Assembly: GCA_946999385.1 (NCBI GenBank)
Contig: CAMQCZ010000004.1
Location: 1 to 64,000 of the forward strand
Direction of reading: 5' to 3'
Source: an uncultured Lachnoanaerobaculum sp.
GTDB lineage: Bacteria > Bacillota > Clostridia > Lachnospirales > Lachnospiraceae
DNA: 64,000 bases
Shown: positions 63,677-64,000 of the stretch, piece by piece
How positions within the stretch are numbered: position 1 is the first letter of the stretch
Layout of the letters: every line of letters starts with the position of its first letter
The notes under the pieces: model-generated
The model's database searches: none
Seen by the model: the letters and a program-made list of their open reading frames with translations, nothing else
What the model was told of the DNA's origin: nothing
Made by a program: the position numbers and the translations under genes

Positions 63677-64000
63677 TTGGACGATAAGATAAAAAATATA
63701 TTCAAGAGATTATTGACAGTTATAATTTTGATATTAATGATACAAATAATTCCTATATATGCAATAAAATTTCCTGATTGGCTTTTTCCACAAGCAACTA
63801 AATTAGGCTTAAATCTTGGAACTATAAAGCAAGACAATAATTTAACTGCCGATGAAGATGCAATAATAGTTGATGAAAATGGAAAGAAATATATAGTTTG
63901 GACGTACACTAGCAAGATTACCAAGGATAAATCTGCGGGAGTACAAAGGGAAGAACCGAAAGATCCGAAATTAGAAAGATATTTTGTAACTACTAAGGAT
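63677..64000 (+). CDS. N-terminal part of a secreted protein, cut by the window end
   Basis: TTG 63677 has GAGGA 6 nt upstream. The frame stays open for all 108 codons to the window edge. A signal peptide (MDDKIKNIFKRLLTVIILIL..., cleaved near IYA) is followed by FPDWLFPQATKLGLNLGTIK, then an acidic stretch and IIVDENGKKYIVWTYTSKI. The first part of a large surface or adhesin-like protein is likely, but no family is clear from this piece. Confidence 0.7.
   Translation, partial: MDDKIKNIFKRLLTVIILILMIQIIPIYAIKFPDWLFPQATKLGLNLGTIKQDNNLTADEDAIIVDENGKKYIVWTYTSKITKDKSAGVQREEPKDPKLERYFVTTKD

Noticed and set aside
63415..63924. A 169-codon open frame on the minus strand
   Set aside because: It is antisense to a plus-strand gene with a ribosome binding site and signal peptide (63677 onward), and its Phe/Ile-rich translation is typical of the reverse of AT-rich DNA.

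Overview
The window is about 64 kb of a very AT-rich bacterial chromosome. It reads as a low-GC Firmicute of the class Clostridia. The evidence is strong AGGAGG-type ribosome binding sites, TTGACA/TATAAT-type promoters, ATG/TTG/GTG starts, a Firmicute-order nus/infB operon (rimP-nusA-ylxR-ylxQ-infB-rbfA-nrnA-truB-ribF), LytR-CpsA-Psr and lactocepin-type surface proteins, and an NfnAB-type flavin transhydrogenase. The divergent FolA-like enzyme and the rhomboid-like protein with a zinc ribbon remind me of Lachnospiraceae and relatives, but genus and species cannot be set from the sequence alone. No rRNA, tRNA or CRISPR array was seen.

Layout. 1-95: right end of an IS200/IS605-type element with a TnpB guide-RNA scaffold. 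0.2-5.1 kb: two surface proteins (cell-wall-binding repeats; an adhesin with SpaA and SHIRT domains) flanking shikimate kinase. 5.1-8.3 kb, minus strand: chorismate synthase, a beta-propeller lactonase-like protein, a membrane-anchored protein and a CsoR-type copper sensor. 8.5-20.6 kb: a plus-strand polysaccharide operon with a ThDP enzyme, an SDR epimerase/reductase, a sugar C-methyltransferase-like protein, a secondary-alcohol-dehydrogenase-like protein, three glycosyltransferases, an initiating phosphoglycosyltransferase and an LCP ligase. 20.8-27.2 kb, minus strand: a BspA-type leucine-rich-repeat lipoprotein and a subtilisin-like protease. 27.4-29.7 kb: AhpC and a domain-swapped AhpF. 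30.0-30.8 kb: a frameshifted small secreted protein with a small membrane partner. 30.9-35.6 kb, minus strand: ABC-F ATPase, DUF951, two acetyltransferase-fold proteins and an RlmI-like methyltransferase. 35.9-43.0 kb: rhomboid-like protein, pyruvate kinase, DAP decarboxylase, Nudix, DHFR and NfnAB. 43.2-50.5 kb: a secreted protein, a 1616-residue lactocepin-like protease and HtrA. 50.6-59.1 kb: the nus/infB operon. 59.1-60.4 kb, minus strand: a dihydroorotase homologue with altered metal ligands. 60.6-63.0 kb: an amino-acid ABC transporter. 63.2-64.0 kb: a DNA-methyltransferase remnant, a poly-G tract and a truncated secreted-protein gene.

How the parts fit. Much of the window serves the cell surface: a polysaccharide probably attached to peptidoglycan by the LCP protein, adhesins, repeat proteins and three extracellular or membrane serine proteases. 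The remainder is central metabolism (shikimate, lysine, pyruvate, NADPH), peroxide defence and core translation. The features most worth following are the branched-sugar cassette in the polysaccharide operon, paired palindromic operators around the promoter of the protease operon, a terminator-like hairpin sitting on the start of the nus operon, the swapped AhpF, the altered dihydroorotase, the candidate secreted-protein/partner pair, and the G9 tract next to a surface-protein gene.
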